A stretch of 64,000 nt of DNA from JAWKWH01 sp963669455 (GTDB lineage Bacteria; Pseudomonadota; Alphaproteobacteria; Rhizobiales; Rhizobiaceae), in the NCBI GenBank assembly GCA_963669455.1, contig OY770026.1, positions 3,596,001 to 3,660,000 on the forward strand, in the 5' to 3' direction. This document shows positions 62,734 to 64,000 of this stretch, one piece after another. Within the stretch, counting starts at the first letter, position 1. Every line of letters starts with the position of its first letter. Made by a program: the position numbers and the translations under genes. The notes under the pieces are model-generated. The model had not been told where the DNA came from and did not search any database. It saw nothing but the letters and a program-made list of their open reading frames with translations.

Positions 62734-63900
62734 TCAAGCTGCAGGAAGCGTCGTTTCAGCCAGTTTTACCCAGTAGCTTATGCCGTGTGGTATCGCATCG
62801 TCATTGAAATCATAGGCGGGATGATGAAGCCCTGCGGTATCGCCATTGCCAATGAAGATGAAGGAACCCGGCCTCGCCTCGAGCATGTAGGAAAAATCCT
62901 CGCCGCCTAAAACCGGTTGCACATTGCGTTCGACGTTGTTTTCACCGGCAATTTCGGTTGCAATATCACCGGCGAACAGCGTTTCATCCTCGTGATTGAC
63001 GGTCACTGGATAGTTCCAATCGATTTTCACATCTGCGGTCGCGCCATGTGCGGCGGCGACATTTTTGGCAATCTCGGTGAGACGGTCGACGGCTGACTGG
63101 CCGACCTGTTTGTCGAGATAACGGATCGTGCCGCAGATTGACGCCTCCTCGGGAATAATGTTGAGCGCAGTTCCAGCATTGAACTTGGTGACCGAAACCA
63201 CCAGCGCATCGACCGGGTTTGTGGTTCGCGACACAATCGACTGCAGGCTTGAGACGATCTGGGAACCGGTCACGATCGGATCTACCGTCTTGTATGGTTG
63301 GGCTGCATGACCGCCAAGGCCCTTAACATTTATGTAGAATTCGACGGTCGCCGCCATCAATGGTCCGACACGGGTTGCGAAACTGCCTATCGGCAGGCCC
63401 GGCATATTGTGCATGCCGAACACTTTCTCGATGCCGAAACGTTCCATTATGCCTTCTTCGACCATGACCCGGCCGCCGCCGCCGCCCTCTTCGGCGGGCT
63501 GGAAAATGACTGCCACCGAGCCCTTGAAATTGCGGGTTTCGGCTAGGTATTTGGCGGCCCCCAGCAACATCGCCGTGTGGCCGTCATGACCGCATGCGTG
63601 CATTTTGTCTTCTGTTTGTGAGGCCCATTTTTTGCCCGTTATCTCCTTGATGGGAAGGGCATCCATGTCGGCGCGCAATCCGATCGCCGGGCCATCACCG
63701 CCATTGCCCTTGATGATTCCCACAACACCTGTCTTGGCTATTCCAGGCACCACCTCATCAACGCCGAAGGATTTGAGCTTCTCCTCAACCAGGGCCGATG
63801 TTTTGAACAAATCGAACAGCAGTTCGGGGTTTTGATGAATTTCGTGGCGCCAGCTGGCAACCTCATCTTGCAATTCGGCGGCGCGATTGAGAACAGGCAT
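62734..63900 (-). CDS. M20 family amidohydrolase (hippurate hydrolase type)
   Basis: 388 aa from the ATG at 63900, with GAGGGAAG upstream. M20 metal-site blocks are LRADMDALPI, HACGHDGHTAMLLGAA, QPAEEGGGGG and a C-terminal GGEDFSYML with PGSFIFIGNG. It cleaves the amide bond of an N-acylated amino acid; the substrate is not determined. It converges with the aminopeptidase gene. Confidence 0.9.
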   Translation of the reverse strand: MPVLNRAAELQDEVASWRHEIHQNPELLFDLFKTSALVEEKLKSFGVDEVVPGIAKTGVVGIIKGNGGDGPAIGLRADMDALPIKEITGKKWASQTEDKMHACGHDGHTAMLLGAAKYLAETRNFKGSVAVIFQPAEEGGGGGRVMVEEGIMERFGIEKVFGMHNMPGLPIGSFATRVGPLMAATVEFYINVKGLGGHAAQPYKTVDPIVTGSQIVSSLQSIVSRTTNPVDALVVSVTKFNAGTALNIIPEEASICGTIRYLDKQVGQSAVDRLTEIAKNVAAAHGATADVKIDWNYPVTVNHEDETLFAGDIATEIAGENNVERNVQPVLGGEDFSYMLEARPGSFIFIGNGDTAGLHHPAYDFNDDAIPHGISYWVKLAETTLPAA

Positions 63901-64000
63901 GCAGACTTCCCTCATTTGTTTTCGAATTCAGCGCAGAATAAACCACGACAGTCAATTAGGGCTTCAATCAATCCGATGTTCTGCGATAATGGCAGTGAAC
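63901..64000. other. Right-end non-coding stretch
   Basis: 100 bp upstream of the M20 gene at the window edge. It holds its ribosome-binding site, and otherwise nothing was recognised. Confidence 0.4.

Noticed and set aside
1..64000. CRISPR arrays, tRNA or rRNA genes, prophage, integrase or transposase genes
   Set aside because: None was recognised on either strand. This was by eye, so a tRNA or small RNA could be missed.

Overview
The window reads as a chromosomal segment of an alphaproteobacterium of the order Hyphomicrobiales (Rhizobiales). The evidence is gene content and order. It carries mutM-enoyl-CoA hydratase-rpsT-dnaA-dnaN-recF, irr divergent from fabA-fabB-fabI, and the run tsaB-rimI-plsC / miaB-phoH-ybeY-corC-lnt-XRE-metK-trmB / rimP-nusA-ylxR-infB-rbfA-truB / rpsO-pnp, all familiar Rhizobiales neighbourhoods. 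No rRNA, tRNA, CRISPR array, prophage or transposase gene was recognised. Family assignments come from reading the proteins, not from a search.

Layout. Positions 1-6272 (minus strand) hold a Flp/Tad pilus operon, cpaA-cpaB-cpaC-cpaD-cpaE-cpaF; cpaF runs off the left edge. Positions 6433-7959 are a tandem duplication carrying two nearly identical flp pilin genes. The two copies differ by three small non-coding inserted elements. Positions 8082-9936 (plus) hold a pilus N-terminal-domain protein and two TadE-like pseudopilins. Next come an orphan PhnD-type binding protein and deoB-mutM-ech-rpsT. A 789-bp non-coding region precedes dnaA-dnaN-recF-moeB, followed by an AcnX pair, a hydroxyacid dehydrogenase, an SH3 protein, irr and fabABI.

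From about 27 kb to 54.5 kb nearly everything is on the minus strand. It is a long translation and RNA-maturation block (pnp, rpsO, truB, rbfA, infB, ylxR, nusA, rimP), then trmB, metK, lnt, corC, ybeY, phoH, miaB, plsC, rimI and tsaB. Two accessory cassettes interrupt it, each with an AraC-family regulator: a Tat-exported metallo-beta-lactamase-fold hydrolase between truB and rpsO, and an FMO-type monooxygenase plus cupin between miaB and plsC. From 54.5 kb to the end lie malate synthase G, a frameshifted hydantoinase/oxoprolinase gene, a secreted protein-rhodanese pair, a PilZ protein, a metallo-aminopeptidase lipoprotein and an M20 amidohydrolase.

The most unusual signal is not a gene. Two copies of a roughly 310-bp non-coding element (5452-5762 and 62321-62629) have about 33-bp terminal inverted repeats. 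The two copies differ in their termini and in two internal hairpins, yet each keeps its own pairing, so the changes look compensatory. Both copies supply the stop codon of a flanking gene. In the flp duplication, paired empty and filled sites show directly that two other small elements inserted at TA dinucleotides. No wholly new protein system was identified.
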